64,000 bases of DNA from CBDBBY01 sp965203795 (GCA_965203795.1 OZ241915.1:496001-560000); one strand, 5' to 3'; shown: positions 25,861-34,984, numbered from the stretch's first letter. Numbers and translations are program-made. The notes: a model not told the origin generated them from the sequence alone.

Positions 25861-27165
25861 CTATGTTCCGGACGCGGCAGGCTGGGCCATGCGCTCGATG
25901 TAGTCCCTGAGGGACGGGATCGGGCATGCGAGCATCTTTTTCGGGGTGCGCTGAAGCAAGCCGCGCCGGATCATGCGATCAAGGAGCATCGCTTCGTCGT
26001 GATCCTCGGGAAGGCTGTGCACATCGTTGCCGGGCTGAACCGCCGCGCGAATGTGCCCGAGCACTTGGCCGCGAGTAGCTCCCTCGCCGATTCGTCGGAA
26101 TATCTCTGCAACCAACTGCCGTGCATCAGCGAGAGGCTCATCGATTCGACGCTCGTAATATTCATCCCGGGCCAACGCGGATGCCCGCAAAACCGCAACT
26201 CCAAAACTGCTGCCGACCGCTTCGAGTTGTCCAGGCGCGGAAGCCGAAAGCAATTGAGCCGCGAGAGTCCGCATTGCAACATGGAGGTGCTGCGGCCAGC
26301 CGGAGCTTTCTTTCGCGAGCGCACGCGCCCATTGGCGCTTGATCTCCCGGTCTCCGCGGACCCTGCAGTCGGCGAGCATCAGATGGACGGTTTCCACGGC
26401 CTCATCGAATGAAAGCGCCTCCAGCGTTCTGTCGTGGCCGAGGGAAAAGCGGGAAATCCCGCGATCCTGAAGCACGGATTGAGAGTGCGCGAGGCCAGCC
26501 AACACCGGCAGCAGAGGTCCGCCATGGCTTCCGATGTGCAGATCGGAAATGACCGGCCGCACCGAGTCCGCGTCGAACCCTTCGAGATCCTGCGCTTCAT
26601 CCAGTATCAATGCAACGGTTTGTCCCGATTTTGAAAGCGCTTTGCTGACATTGGCGAGCGACGGCTCTGCCGGCGCGGAAGCCGCGTGGCGTCCTGTTTC
26701 AGCCGCCGCATTGCCCGTTGCGAATCCAGGAATTCCGGCACCCAATGACCTGGTGGTGCTGGAACGGGTCGTCACGGAGCGGCGGAACCGCGCCGCCAGC
26801 GCGGGGTCGAATGCCTCAGCCACATGAAGCGCAAGCGCGCGCTCGTCGGCATAATGGGATGCTTTCGTGCTAACCACCACGGGCGCCTCCGGGCCGACGC
26901 TCCGCCAATTGCGCACAAGATGATGCAGCAGCGCGCTTTTCCCGGCGCCCGGCGCGCCTTGGAACAGGATGGTTTCTCCTCCGGAAGGGTGCCAGTGGCC
27001 CTCCCGGGCCCGCTCGCGAATCCGGTTCAACGCACGCTCGACCAAGCCGGTCTCGTCCGCGCGCCCGCCGAAGTACGGGGTCGCTTCCCTATCCGGGAGT
27101 TCGGAGAACCTCTTGAGCGCATCCAAGTCCGGTTCGGTCTCGGGCTTCCGGGGAGAACGGGCCAT
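25861..27165 (-). CDS. AAA-family ATP-binding protein of unknown role
   Basis: 434-residue P-loop ATPase resembling the STAND/Orc1-Cdc6 type. Walker A is FQGAPGAGKSALLHH (about residue 70). Walker B is VALILDEAQDLEGF (about 186). A sensor-like region LLPVLAGLAHSQSVLQDRG follows. The C-terminus is a helical, winged-helix-like segment that ends with PIPSLRDYIERMA. A second gene at 38504 has the same layout and the same terminal IPSxxDY motif, so the two are paralogues. No partner gene is adjacent. Such stand-alone ATPases occur near mobile DNA and defence genes, but no function can be assigned. Start ATG 27165, with a GTG one codon earlier. Confidence 0.78.
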   Translation of the reverse strand: MARSPRKPETEPDLDALKRFSELPDREATPYFGGRADETGLVERALNRIRERAREGHWHPSGGETILFQGAPGAGKSALLHHLVRNWRSVGPEAPVVVSTKASHYADERALALHVAEAFDPALAARFRRSVTTRSSTTRSLGAGIPGFATGNAAAETGRHAASAPAEPSLANVSKALSKSGQTVALILDEAQDLEGFDADSVRPVISDLHIGSHGGPLLPVLAGLAHSQSVLQDRGISRFSLGHDRTLEALSFDEAVETVHLMLADCRVRGDREIKRQWARALAKESSGWPQHLHVAMRTLAAQLLSASAPGQLEAVGSSFGVAVLRASALARDEYYERRIDEPLADARQLVAEIFRRIGEGATRGQVLGHIRAAVQPGNDVHSLPEDHDEAMLLDRMIRRGLLQRTPKKMLACPIPSLRDYIERMAQPAASGT

Positions 27166-27229
27166 CACGCCGTATCCGCTGCGTCTTCAGGATCGGATGC
27201 TATACAGTGAAGCCCGGTCCCGCAAACCG

Positions 27230-27951
27230 GCTGATTGGGCTCAATACATTCTGGACTGTAGGGGTCTTCTCACCTGTTCGATTCGTCTGGCAGGGTATCC
27301 GGTTGGTTTGGTGGTTTCCACCATGGTTCCCGGCCGCTGCGTCGGTGGGATTTCGGTCGGGGGCGGTTCGCTTCGTTTTCCGGCGCTGTCGTTGGAACGG
27401 TGGGTTCGTTGTTTTATTTCGGGAATTAATCATTCCGGGACGTCCGTTTCATGAGGCGGCCCTCAGAAACTCCTCGGAAGTTCTGCATCCGAGGGAGCGG
27501 TAAGGCCCGGCGCGGTCGGACTCGTCGGCAAAGGCGTCGCCAGGGAGGTTGATCCTGTCGAGGCTGTCGGGGAGCTCCCGGCATCCGTGGAACTCGCAGC
27601 GCCAGGTTCCGACCGTGCGTTCGACGTTCCCGTCGGGCTTGGGGGATCGCGGCGGGAGCACCCGGAGGGCGATGCCGCGCCTTTGGCACTCCCGCTCGAA
27701 CTCGGCCCTGAACTCGGATCCGCAGTCGACCTGGATGGCCTCCGCCTCGAACGGCATCCCGCGGCCGAGCTTGTCGAGGAGTCGGCGGCGTTGCGGGCGG
27801 TTGCCCTTCTGTAGGCTTTGGCGCAGGTCCATTTGGAGACGGGATCCGCGGCGAACAGCTGCTTGATGGTCCGCCTTCCGCCCCGGTGGGTGACAGTCAT
27901 GCTGTCGACCAGAATCTGTGTGCGGATGCCCCTATAGGGCGCAGTATCCAT
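27230..27951 (-). pseudogene. IS481-type transposase remnant, copy 2
   Basis: Contains the DDE/rve core of an IS481-like transposase in two frames. The first is LVDSMTVTHRGGRRTIKQLF followed by DPVSKWTCAKAYRRATARNA. After a one-base loss near 27779 come LDKLGRGMPFEAEAIQVDCG, then SEFRAEF, VLPPRSPKPDGNVERTVGTW and GPYRSLGCRTSEEFLRA. The catalytic Asp, Asp and Glu are visible (VDSMT, QVDCGSEF, GNVERT). The N-terminal helix-turn-helix region is absent upstream of 27951. Not functional. Confidence 0.8.
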
Positions 27952-28146
27952 TCCTTGTCCAGCAATCGCCGGGGGCTAGGAAATAATTCCGGCACCGCGA
28001 GCGGAACGATGGATCTCGCAGGACGATCTCGCCGGAAACCAGCATTTCATCAAGTGTCACGCTGAGTCCGGCACCAAGATTGGCGAGCACCGAGTGCGGC
28101 CAGTGACAGCGACCGGACGCTTCCAAAACGCTGAATCGCTGTTCGA

Positions 28147-28287
28147 ATGAACGCCCTTATGTATCTCGGCCATGCAATAACGCTCCCGCTGCAGGCCACG
28201 GCCGAGGCCTGCAGTGGAGCAGTGCATGCATTGGAATTCGTTGCGTTGTCCGCTTGGCCGCCCTATCTGGATCGGGGCGAACAATGA
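28147..28287 (+). CDS. Small ORF overlapping the CARF gene start
   Basis: 46-codon frame (begins MNALMYLGHAITLPLQATAE, ends PPYLDRGEQ) whose stop overlaps the next ATG in ATGA. The overlap hints at translational coupling or at the tail of a longer decayed cas gene. No Shine-Dalgarno or family similarity is visible, so it may be chance. Confidence 0.3.
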   Translation: MNALMYLGHAITLPLQATAEACSGAVHALEFVALSAWPPYLDRGEQ

Positions 28288-30053
28288 GCGGAAACATTGG
28301 CGTGGTTTCAAGATCAGATAGTTCTGCATGTCCAACCAAGGTGATGTTGACGGTGCTTGGGTGTCGTCCACAGCCTGCATCCTACGCCATTGAGACCCCC
28401 GACGCGGCGGTTGTCGAGGCGGATCTTGCGCCCGCCGCGTTGTTCGATCTTCTGCCAGCGGAAGAGCGGCCGGATCTGCTGCTTGCGATTTGTACAAAGC
28501 GCGCAGAGCAAGACAGTTGGCCTCTGCTCGAAAGAGCGCTGAGCGGCCGATGCCAACTGAAGCGTGTCGAGGTCGCTGACGGAAAGTCCCGGGAGGATGT
28601 TGCGGCATTTTTGGAAACGGTAACCGCCGCCGTGCCCGATGATGTCGATCTCACCGTTGATGTTACCCACGGCTTCCGGCATTTCTCGTTCCTCACATAC
28701 GTCGCGGTCCTATATCTGAACGCGCTCCGGAGCGTCCGTGTGCAGGGCGCATATTACGGTCTATTAAGCGGCAACTGTGAGGTGCGGTTCTTGGATCTGC
28801 GCCCGCTGCTGATCCTGCCCGACTGGATTCACGCCTTGCGGGTCCTGAGCGAAACCGGCAGTGCCGAACCGATGGCGAAATCCCTCCCCGACGCGTCAAA
28901 ATGCAAGTCCTTAAAGCGCGATCTATCGCGCTTGTCGGAAGCGTATCTTTCGGGCCTTCCCTTGGAACTGGGAATGCAATCGGGCAAGGTTCTCGAGGGC
29001 CTCAAGCCGCTGAAAAAAGCACTCAGACAGGAACTCGAGCTCCCGCTTTCGGAAGAGTTGACGAACCGGCTCAGTTCAACCGTTGGCCGTTTTGCTTTCA
29101 GGAATCCGTCCGGCATCGGCATCCGCAAAGGAACGATTGCTTTGTCGGACGACGAGCTGCAACGCCAAGCGCGCTTGATCGACGATCTGTTGGACCGCGG
29201 CAATTTGGGTGCTGCGCTCGGTCTCATGAACGAGTGGACGGTGTCTTGGGTGCTGCTGCGCAAGGGGTGGGATGGCAAGTGGCTGGATTTCAAGCGGGCG
29301 CGCCGCAAGGCGGCCGGCCTTCTCGGCGCGGTTGCGGCGGTCGTCGAACATCATCCTGATCTGCGTCCTCGATTGTCCAGCGAGCAAGTGTCTCTCGGGG
29401 AGTTCTGGCATGACCTCTCGCCGATGCGGAATGCCTACCACCACCACGGCATGCGGCCGCGGAATTTGGTCGGAGGGCAAGATGCAAAGAGTGCGGCAGA
29501 CTGCATACGCAAAATACGTGAATACTGGCATGGAACGCTGCGCGATGTTCCTGATTTTCCGCTGTCGCTTGGCGGGTCATCCGGCGGAAGGGTTCTAGTG
29601 AGCCCGATTGGGAAACGACCCGGGGTGCTGTTCAGCGCCCTTCACGCGTGCAGGGAAGTCGGCGGGTTGCCGGATATCTGCTTGGTGATCTGCTCCGGCG
29701 GGAGCGAAGAAGGAATCGAGGAAGCGGTTGGCAGGGCCGGATATGCAGGGGGGATTGAGCGGCTTCGATTCGAAGATCCCCACGGCGGCCTTGGGGAGAT
29801 CGAACGCTTGAAAGCCGTCGGGCGGCCTTGTTTGCTCGGCGCGGAGGATGTTCTGATCAATGTAACTGGCGGAACGACGTTGATTGGCTTGGCTGCCGAG
29901 CAGCTGGCGAATGCCGCGCGCGACCTTGCGTGCCCGTCGGTGCGTCGCTTCGGACTGGTTGACCGGCGCCCGCCGGATGAACAGGATGCGGAGACGTACG
30001 TGATCGGCGAGCCTTTCTGGCTGGACTACGAAAAGGCGGAAAATGCGGATTGA
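28284..30053 (+). CDS. CRISPR-associated CARF-HEPN protein (Csx1/TM1812-like) with a second CARF-like C-terminal domain
   Basis: 589-residue ancillary type III CRISPR protein. Residues about 20-180 form a TM1812/Csx1-like CARF Rossmann domain with the family motif VDVTHGFRHFSF (from residue 125), which would sense cyclic oligoadenylate. A helical middle part (about 290-430) contains MRNAYHHHGMRPRN, which fits the HEPN ribonuclease motif R-x4-6-H. A further Rossmann-like domain follows (about 435-589) with GVLFSALHACREVG, LVICSGGSEEGI, LINVTGGTTLIGLAAEQ (Thr-Gly-Gly loop at about 526-532) and RFGLVDRRPP, which looks like a second CARF or ring-nuclease-type fold. Cmr1 starts before this gene stops (11-base overlap), so they were one operon. 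Unlike cmr1 it is fully open. A Met 19 codons later (28341) could be the true start. Confidence 0.8.
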   Translation: MSGNIGVVSRSDSSACPTKVMLTVLGCRPQPASYAIETPDAAVVEADLAPAALFDLLPAEERPDLLLAICTKRAEQDSWPLLERALSGRCQLKRVEVADGKSREDVAAFLETVTAAVPDDVDLTVDVTHGFRHFSFLTYVAVLYLNALRSVRVQGAYYGLLSGNCEVRFLDLRPLLILPDWIHALRVLSETGSAEPMAKSLPDASKCKSLKRDLSRLSEAYLSGLPLELGMQSGKVLEGLKPLKKALRQELELPLSEELTNRLSSTVGRFAFRNPSGIGIRKGTIALSDDELQRQARLIDDLLDRGNLGAALGLMNEWTVSWVLLRKGWDGKWLDFKRARRKAAGLLGAVAAVVEHHPDLRPRLSSEQVSLGEFWHDLSPMRNAYHHHGMRPRNLVGGQDAKSAADCIRKIREYWHGTLRDVPDFPLSLGGSSGGRVLVSPIGKRPGVLFSALHACREVGGLPDICLVICSGGSEEGIEEAVGRAGYAGGIERLRFEDPHGGLGEIERLKAVGRPCLLGAEDVLINVTGGTTLIGLAAEQLANAARDLACPSVRRFGLVDRRPPDEQDAETYVIGEPFWLDYEKAENAD

Positions 30054-31350
30054 CGCCGCTTATGAGGTCGCGACTCCGATGTTCTGCGGCGGGCGAACCC
30101 GAAGAGCGATGCGGAACTGCGCCTTGCGAGCTTCAAAGGTGCGCTGCGCTTTTGGTGGCGGGCGCTGGCGTGGTCTCGTATGGGCGGGCGGCTGGAAGAG
30201 ATTCAGCGCCAGGAAGACGAGCTATTCGGGAGCGCGAACGGCGGGCAATCGCGCGTACTGATGAAACTGGACCGGCGCGACCACGCCCCGGAGATTCTAA
30301 AAGCAAACAGCGTGCTCCGCGTGCCTTCTCGGTCGAACGCGAAAGTCGTAGGAGACGGCGCGCGCTATCTCGGCTACGGCGTGATGGAGGCATTTGCCAG
30401 CCAAAGGAAGAAAACGGAAAAAGGCCAGCTCACACGCTCTTGCCTCCAAGCTCCGTTCCAATTCACCGTCCAGATGCGGTGCCGCGACCTTGATGAGAAG
30501 CGGCGAAAGTCTCTTGAGAATGCCTTGATTGCGCTTGGTACCTTGGGCGGCATGGGCGCGAAGAGCCGCAAAGGTTACGGTTCGCTGTTGCTCCGTTCGC
30601 TTCGCGTAAACGAGTAAGGAGCAATGGGAACCGCCACCGGACATCGGCGGTTTGGAGAACGCAATTCGCAAGCTTTGCGGAGAAGTGAGCGGGCAAGCGC
30701 TGCCGAAGTTCACCGCGCTTTCCAAGAAGTCGCGTCTTGTGCTTTTGCCGAGCGACAAGCCGGAGCCCCTCGAAATGCTCGATCTGGTGGGCCGGGAGAT
30801 CGTTCGTTACCAAAGCTGGGGACGCAACGGAAGAATACTGGATTCCGAACAATTTGAGAAGAATTTCAACGTCGATCATGACCTAATGAAAGAATTCTTG
30901 AAGGGGCGCACCGCACATCCTCGGCGGATCGCTTTCGGACTCCCGCACAATTACGGGAACAGACCCAACTAACAGGTCGTACCTTGGAACTATAGTCACG
31001 ACAGTACACGGAAAAAACTTGATCGCCGGGCCAGCCCCTTGTTCATCCATATCCACAAATGCGGAGCCGCGCCGGTCGCGGTGCTGTCGTTCCTCCCGGC
31101 GAGTTTCCTTCCGAAAGGGCGGGCTGCCATTTCGGTTGGCGGCTGCAAGGTCGAGCAGAAGCCCGAGGACAATTTGCAGGACGAGCAGCACGAAGCGGAC
31201 TATTCGCTCGTTGGGGATTTTCACGACAAGCCGAGTGCGCTGGTGGCAATCGATAATGCGGAGAATCTGATCGGCCTACTTGGGCAAGCGAAAATCCAAG
31301 ACCGTCGTGGCTTCGTCGCTCATGTGCTGTTCAAGCGGCGGCCGTCGTAG
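30043..31350 (+). pseudogene. cmr1: cmr1 (type III-B CRISPR RAMP protein), frameshifted and interrupted
   Basis: Cmr1 binds the target RNA end in the Cmr effector complex. All parts of a 436-codon gene are present but in broken frames. The start is YEVATPMFCGG. After a one-base loss in the G-run near 30090 comes FKGALRFWWRALA, the Cmr1 signature, and GGMGAKSRKGYGS. A compensating shift near 30605 leads to VGREIVRYQSWGRN and RIAFGLPHNYGN. An in-frame TAA at 30970 is followed by RRASPLFIHIHK and FLPASFLPKG to the TAG at 31350. The two shifts restore the original frame, which is unusual for random decay, but the stop remains. No cas10 (cmr2) or cmr3-6 follow. The Cmr complex cannot be made from this locus. 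Confidence 0.88.
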
Positions 31351-31359
31351 GAGACCAAA

Positions 31360-31685
31360 ATGATCCAAAAAATGGGCAAGAAACGGATCGACGATCCGGA
31401 CGAGATTGCCGAGATCGCCAAGAGAGCGTTCAATGCTCATTTCAGCGATGTCGCAATCGTCGCGGTCAACGTCAAGCCAAGGCTCGATTATTACGAAAAC
31501 CCGTCGTCGACGTGAAAATCGTCTACGATGGCGATTACGAACAGTTGAAAGGTAAGGGACTCCTGCCGGTCCCGCATGAAATCATCTCTAAGGCATGGCG
31601 CGACGTGGAGGAAGATCTTGGCTTTCCGATCGTCCACTTCTTCGAGAGGTCTACCCTTGAGCATCCCGACCCGGCGGCGGCTTAG
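31360..31685 (+). pseudogene. Small conserved hypothetical gene with one frameshift
   Basis: ATG at 31360 follows AGGAG and lies ten bases after cmr1. The first frame reads MIQKMGKKRIDDPDEIAEIA, then KRAFNAHFSDVAIVAVNVKP, and stops at 31515. The second, entered by a one-base loss near 31499, reads VVDVKIVYDGDYEQLKGKGL, then ISKAWRDVEEDLGFPIVHFF, to 31685. Together about 108 residues, acidic. I do not recognise the family; the size and charge would fit an antitoxin-like or accessory protein. Confidence 0.6.
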
Positions 31686-32380
31686 AGCGGCGTTGACCTT
31701 TGATCGTTTTGCCCGATCCGGCATAAGCCGGAGCCACGCGCCGACGGGCGAGAGTCTTTGTCATCGGTTTGTTGAAATGGCGGCGGCGAGCGGCCGCGAC
31801 GGAACTGTTATCGACAATGAAGGCGCAGGGGTGATCCGCGAGTAAATCGAAATGCGCGGTCGACGACAGGTTTCGTTAGCATCCGCGGGCGGGGTGCCAG
31901 AATTACTCGAACTCAGTCATCCGGTGCGGAATCAAGCGGTTGGATGCGCCTGTGAACTCATCCCGGCTACCAGCCCGGTTTCAGGATCGGTGCAGCACAG
32001 CCCAGCAGCGGCAAGCGACGAGGTCTTAGGATGTTTCAAGCTTCAGCGTCGGACGCGCCGCGATAGCTCTCGTGAAGCCCCGGTTTCACCCGCTCGACCC
32101 GCGTTCGGCAGATTGCGGATCGCCCGTTTTCGGAAGGCGACGGGCGGCTTCCTGTTGAGCACGCGTGGTTGAAGGCACCCTGAGCGGTCGGATTGATCCG
32201 GCAAACTTGGTTCGCGAGGCGTGGCATTCTGCTCTCGGTCGTAACCAAGCAGCCGACGCGGCCAGCGTGGAAGGATTTCAGCTGCGAGGCTGCATTCCGG
32301 CGATGTCGGCAATTCGGAACTGCGCAGAGCCGGCATCGTGGCGGAGGCAATGTCCAAGAGCAGCGGTCCCTCGTGGGGCG
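31686..32380. other. Stretch without recognisable genes
   Basis: About 700 bases after the CRISPR remnants with only weak frames on both strands. No CRISPR repeat, tRNA or IS motif was recognised. A lost partner gene of the small hypothetical protein may have been here. Confidence 0.4.
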
Positions 32381-32740
32381 TCACCCGCCTCCGAACAGCG
32401 CGTAGAGGCCCGCCGCGAATTCGCTCTCCAGCGGGAACGAAAGCATTCCCATGACCGAATAGCCCAACAGCCACGGCATGGCGTAGAAGCGGACCATGAA
32501 GAAGAACCACGCCACGAACAGCGGGACCAGCGGCTCGAGCAGAAAGCTGGGAGTGACCGGACGGAACAGCCGGAGAACCGGATCCGTGATCTGGTCGTAG
32601 ACCTTCACGAATACCGAGTCGCTGATCTTGTGCCGGAACAGTTCCACCGCCGACCGCCCGATCAGCGTCCACATGATCAGGCCCATGACGTAGTCGATGG
32701 CGATGACCCAGCCGGGAAAGGCCGCCAGTGTTTCCTGCAT
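32381..32740 (-). CDS. Small integral membrane protein, YggT-like
   Basis: 119 residues with two hydrophobic hairpin regions (VIAIDYVMGLIMWTLIG near the start, LVPLFVAWFFFMVRFYAM in the second half). Between them is a YggT-like connector KVYDQITDPVLRLFRPVTP. YggT-type proteins are inner-membrane proteins of poorly known role, linked to osmotic stress and cell division. ATG at 32740 has GAGGACG upstream. It follows the symporter operon in the same direction, separated by a strong hairpin. Confidence 0.65.
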   Translation of the reverse strand: MQETLAAFPGWVIAIDYVMGLIMWTLIGRSAVELFRHKISDSVFVKVYDQITDPVLRLFRPVTPSFLLEPLVPLFVAWFFFMVRFYAMPWLLGYSVMGMLSFPLESEFAAGLYALFGGG

Positions 32741-32760
32741 GGCGCTCGTCCTCAATATGA

Positions 32761-32786
32761 CAAGGGCGGGAACCTTCCCGCCCTTG
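32761..32786 (-). terminator. Strong hairpin between symporter and membrane-protein genes
   Basis: Perfect palindrome CAAGGGCGGGAA/TTCCCGCCCTTG (12-base arms). There is no T-tract, so it may be a partial terminator, an mRNA 3'-stabiliser for the symporter transcript, or both. Confidence 0.55.
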
Positions 32787-32809
32787 CCCGGATCATTTGG
32801 CCGGCTTGG

Positions 32810-34630
32810 CTACTGCCGGTCCAGTATGGCCGTTCCCGAAGGATCTCGAACCTCGTCGACCATGGCTTGGACTTCGGGATCCGGCTCCTCGGTCGCAAGG
32901 CTCACGACCACCATCGCGACCAGGCTGACCGGCATGCCGATTATCGCAAACCGCAGATGGTCGATCCCGATCCACGGCTCTCCGCCCGTGTAGACGTACC
33001 AGAGGTAGGCGGTTCCGGACAGGAAGCCTAGGATCATTCCGGCCAAGGCCCCCTGCCGGTTCGCTCGTTTCCACCAGACGCCGAGAACCAGCGGGAAGAA
33101 CAGTCCGGACGCCGCGAAATCGAACGCCCAGGCGACCGCCCCGAGAATTCCCGTCAGCCGGAAGCTCGCGACGATGGCCGCCAGCGCTCCGATCCCGATC
33201 AGCAGCACGCGGGCCACGATGAGGCGCGTCCGGGTATCCGCGTTCGGGTCGATGATCTTGTAGTAAAGATCATGGCTGAGCGCGTTCGCGATCGCGAGCA
33301 GAAGGCCATCGGCGGTCGACATCGCCGCGGCCATGCCGCCCGCGGCGACCAGCCCCGAGATCACGTAGGGCAGCCCCGCTATTTCCGGCGTTGCCAGCAC
33401 CACGATGTCGGGCCGGATGAAGAACTCGTTGATCTGCAGGATGCCGTCGGCGTTGCTGTCGCTGATCGCGAGGAAGTTGACGGCGGACCAGTTCTGGATC
33501 CACGCGAGCGACTGCACCTCTTCGATGGACTTCCCGATCACGCTTGTCGCGAGAGTCGGATCCAGAACCTGCAGCTTCGTGAGCGTGGCGAGGGCCGGCG
33601 CCGTGAAGTACAGCAGGAAGATGAAGAGAAGCGACCACGAAACCGAGCGGCGCGCGGCGCGGACCGACGGCGTCGTGAAGTACCGCATCAGGATGTGCGG
33701 GAGCGAAGCTGTTCCGGCCATCATGCAGAAGGCGAGGGTGACGAACTTCCAGCTGGCCAGGACCGACGTTCCGGGATCGTTGTGCAGGGTGGTCAGCACC
33801 CTTACGCCGGGAATGGATTCGGTTGCGGCTGTGCCGACGCCGAGCTGCAGTTCCAGTTCGCTGATGCGCGCGACCGCGTCGCCGTAGCTGAAATGCGGAA
33901 TGATGCCGAAGTTCTGGACGTTCGACATCCAGATCACCGGAACCAGGTAGGCGATGATCAGCACGATGTACTGCGCAACCTGCGTCCAAGTGACCGCGCG
34001 CATGCCTCCGAGCATGGAGCACAGGAGGATGCCGAGCAGTCCGAACCATACTCCGACCTCGAACGGGATCAGCAGCGCCCGGGAGGCGATCGTGCCGGTG
34101 GCGTTGATCTGCGCAGTAACGTAGGTGAAGGACGCGACCACGAGGATTACGGTTGCCACTAGCCTCGGAAGGCTGCCGCCGTACCGCGTTCCGATGAAAT
34201 CGGGAACGGTGTAGCAGCCGAATTTCCGGAGGTAGGGCGCCATAAGCGAGTTCACCAGCACGTAGCCGCCGGTCCAGCCCACGACGAAGGCCAGATAGCC
34301 GTGTCCGCCGAAGTAGATCCCGCCGGCGAGCGCCACGAACGAAGCGCCCGACATCCAGTCCGCTGCGGTAGCCATTCCGTTGAAGACCGGCGGAACCTGC
34401 CGGCCGGCGACGTAGTAGGCGTCGACCTGCATCGTTCTCGATAGCCATCCGATCGCTGCGTAGATCACGACCGTGAACGCCACGAACAGGATTCCGATTG
34501 TGGAAGCCGGAACGCCCAGCTGCTCCAGAATCGCCATTAGGAGAATGAAGACGATGAATCCGCCTGTGTACAGTCCGTACACCTTGGGCAGGTTCTGAAT
34601 GAATTCTTCCGAATTCCATCTGGTTTGCAT
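32810..34630 (-). CDS. Sodium:solute symporter family permease (large subunit, VC_2705-like)
   Basis: 606-residue secondary transporter of the SSS family with about 13 membrane segments. Characteristic stretches: FNGMATAADWMSGASFVALA, TGGYVLVNSLMAPYLRKFGC, and MAAAMSTADGLLLAIANALS near residue 435. It pairs with a small DUF4212 subunit just upstream, which marks the two-component SSS subgroup, probably importing a short carboxylate with Na+. Odd feature: between two membrane segments lies DSNADGILQINE (Asp391-Asn393-Asp395-Gly396-Glu402), a complete EF-hand-type calcium loop. The C-terminal tail is acidic. Confidence 0.88.
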   Translation of the reverse strand: MQTRWNSEEFIQNLPKVYGLYTGGFIVFILLMAILEQLGVPASTIGILFVAFTVVIYAAIGWLSRTMQVDAYYVAGRQVPPVFNGMATAADWMSGASFVALAGGIYFGGHGYLAFVVGWTGGYVLVNSLMAPYLRKFGCYTVPDFIGTRYGGSLPRLVATVILVVASFTYVTAQINATGTIASRALLIPFEVGVWFGLLGILLCSMLGGMRAVTWTQVAQYIVLIIAYLVPVIWMSNVQNFGIIPHFSYGDAVARISELELQLGVGTAATESIPGVRVLTTLHNDPGTSVLASWKFVTLAFCMMAGTASLPHILMRYFTTPSVRAARRSVSWSLLFIFLLYFTAPALATLTKLQVLDPTLATSVIGKSIEEVQSLAWIQNWSAVNFLAISDSNADGILQINEFFIRPDIVVLATPEIAGLPYVISGLVAAGGMAAAMSTADGLLLAIANALSHDLYYKIIDPNADTRTRLIVARVLLIGIGALAAIVASFRLTGILGAVAWAFDFAASGLFFPLVLGVWWKRANRQGALAGMILGFLSGTAYLWYVYTGGEPWIGIDHLRFAIIGMPVSLVAMVVVSLATEEPDPEVQAMVDEVRDPSGTAILDRQ

Positions 34631-34645
34631 TGGTTCGTCCTCCGA

Positions 34646-34906
34646 TTATTCGCCGTGCAGGCCGGTGTCGTCGTCAATCCGGTCCTGGAACCAGTTCTGG
34701 CCGAAAATCAGGATGACGAAGATCGCCAGCGAGCCTTGGACTGCGAAATAGTATCCCAGCGGGAAGCCAAGGAACGAGGCCCCGTTGAGGCCAGTCGCAA
34801 ACCAATGGACCACGAAGGCAAAGATGAACCACAGGACCAATACGATGATCGTCAGGTTCCGGGTTCTTCGCCAATGCTCTTGGCGAGTGTCAGATTTGTC
34901 TGGCAT
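34646..34906 (-). CDS. Sodium:solute symporter small subunit (DUF4212)
   Basis: 86-residue membrane protein with two transmembrane helices (TIIVLVLWFIFAFVVHWFA and GYYFAVQGSLAIFVILIFG). Members of this family accompany VC_2705-type SSS permeases. The conserved FLGFPLGYYFAVQGS and the end FQDRIDD fit. ATG at 34906 has CAAAGGAGAA upstream. 15 bases separate it from the permease gene, so they are cotranscribed. Confidence 0.92.
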   Translation of the reverse strand: MPDKSDTRQEHWRRTRNLTIIVLVLWFIFAFVVHWFATGLNGASFLGFPLGYYFAVQGSLAIFVILIFGQNWFQDRIDDDTGLHGE

Positions 34907-34984
34907 GCGTTCTCCTTTGGATTGAGATTGGGCCGTGCGCGACTTGCGAAGGCTAAGGCCCTGCCATGATCTTCCGGTTCAACG

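Noticed and set aside
32043..32672. 209-codon minus-strand frame upstream of the CRISPR remnants
   Set aside because: It overlaps the YggT-like gene in another frame and has a shadow-like composition.
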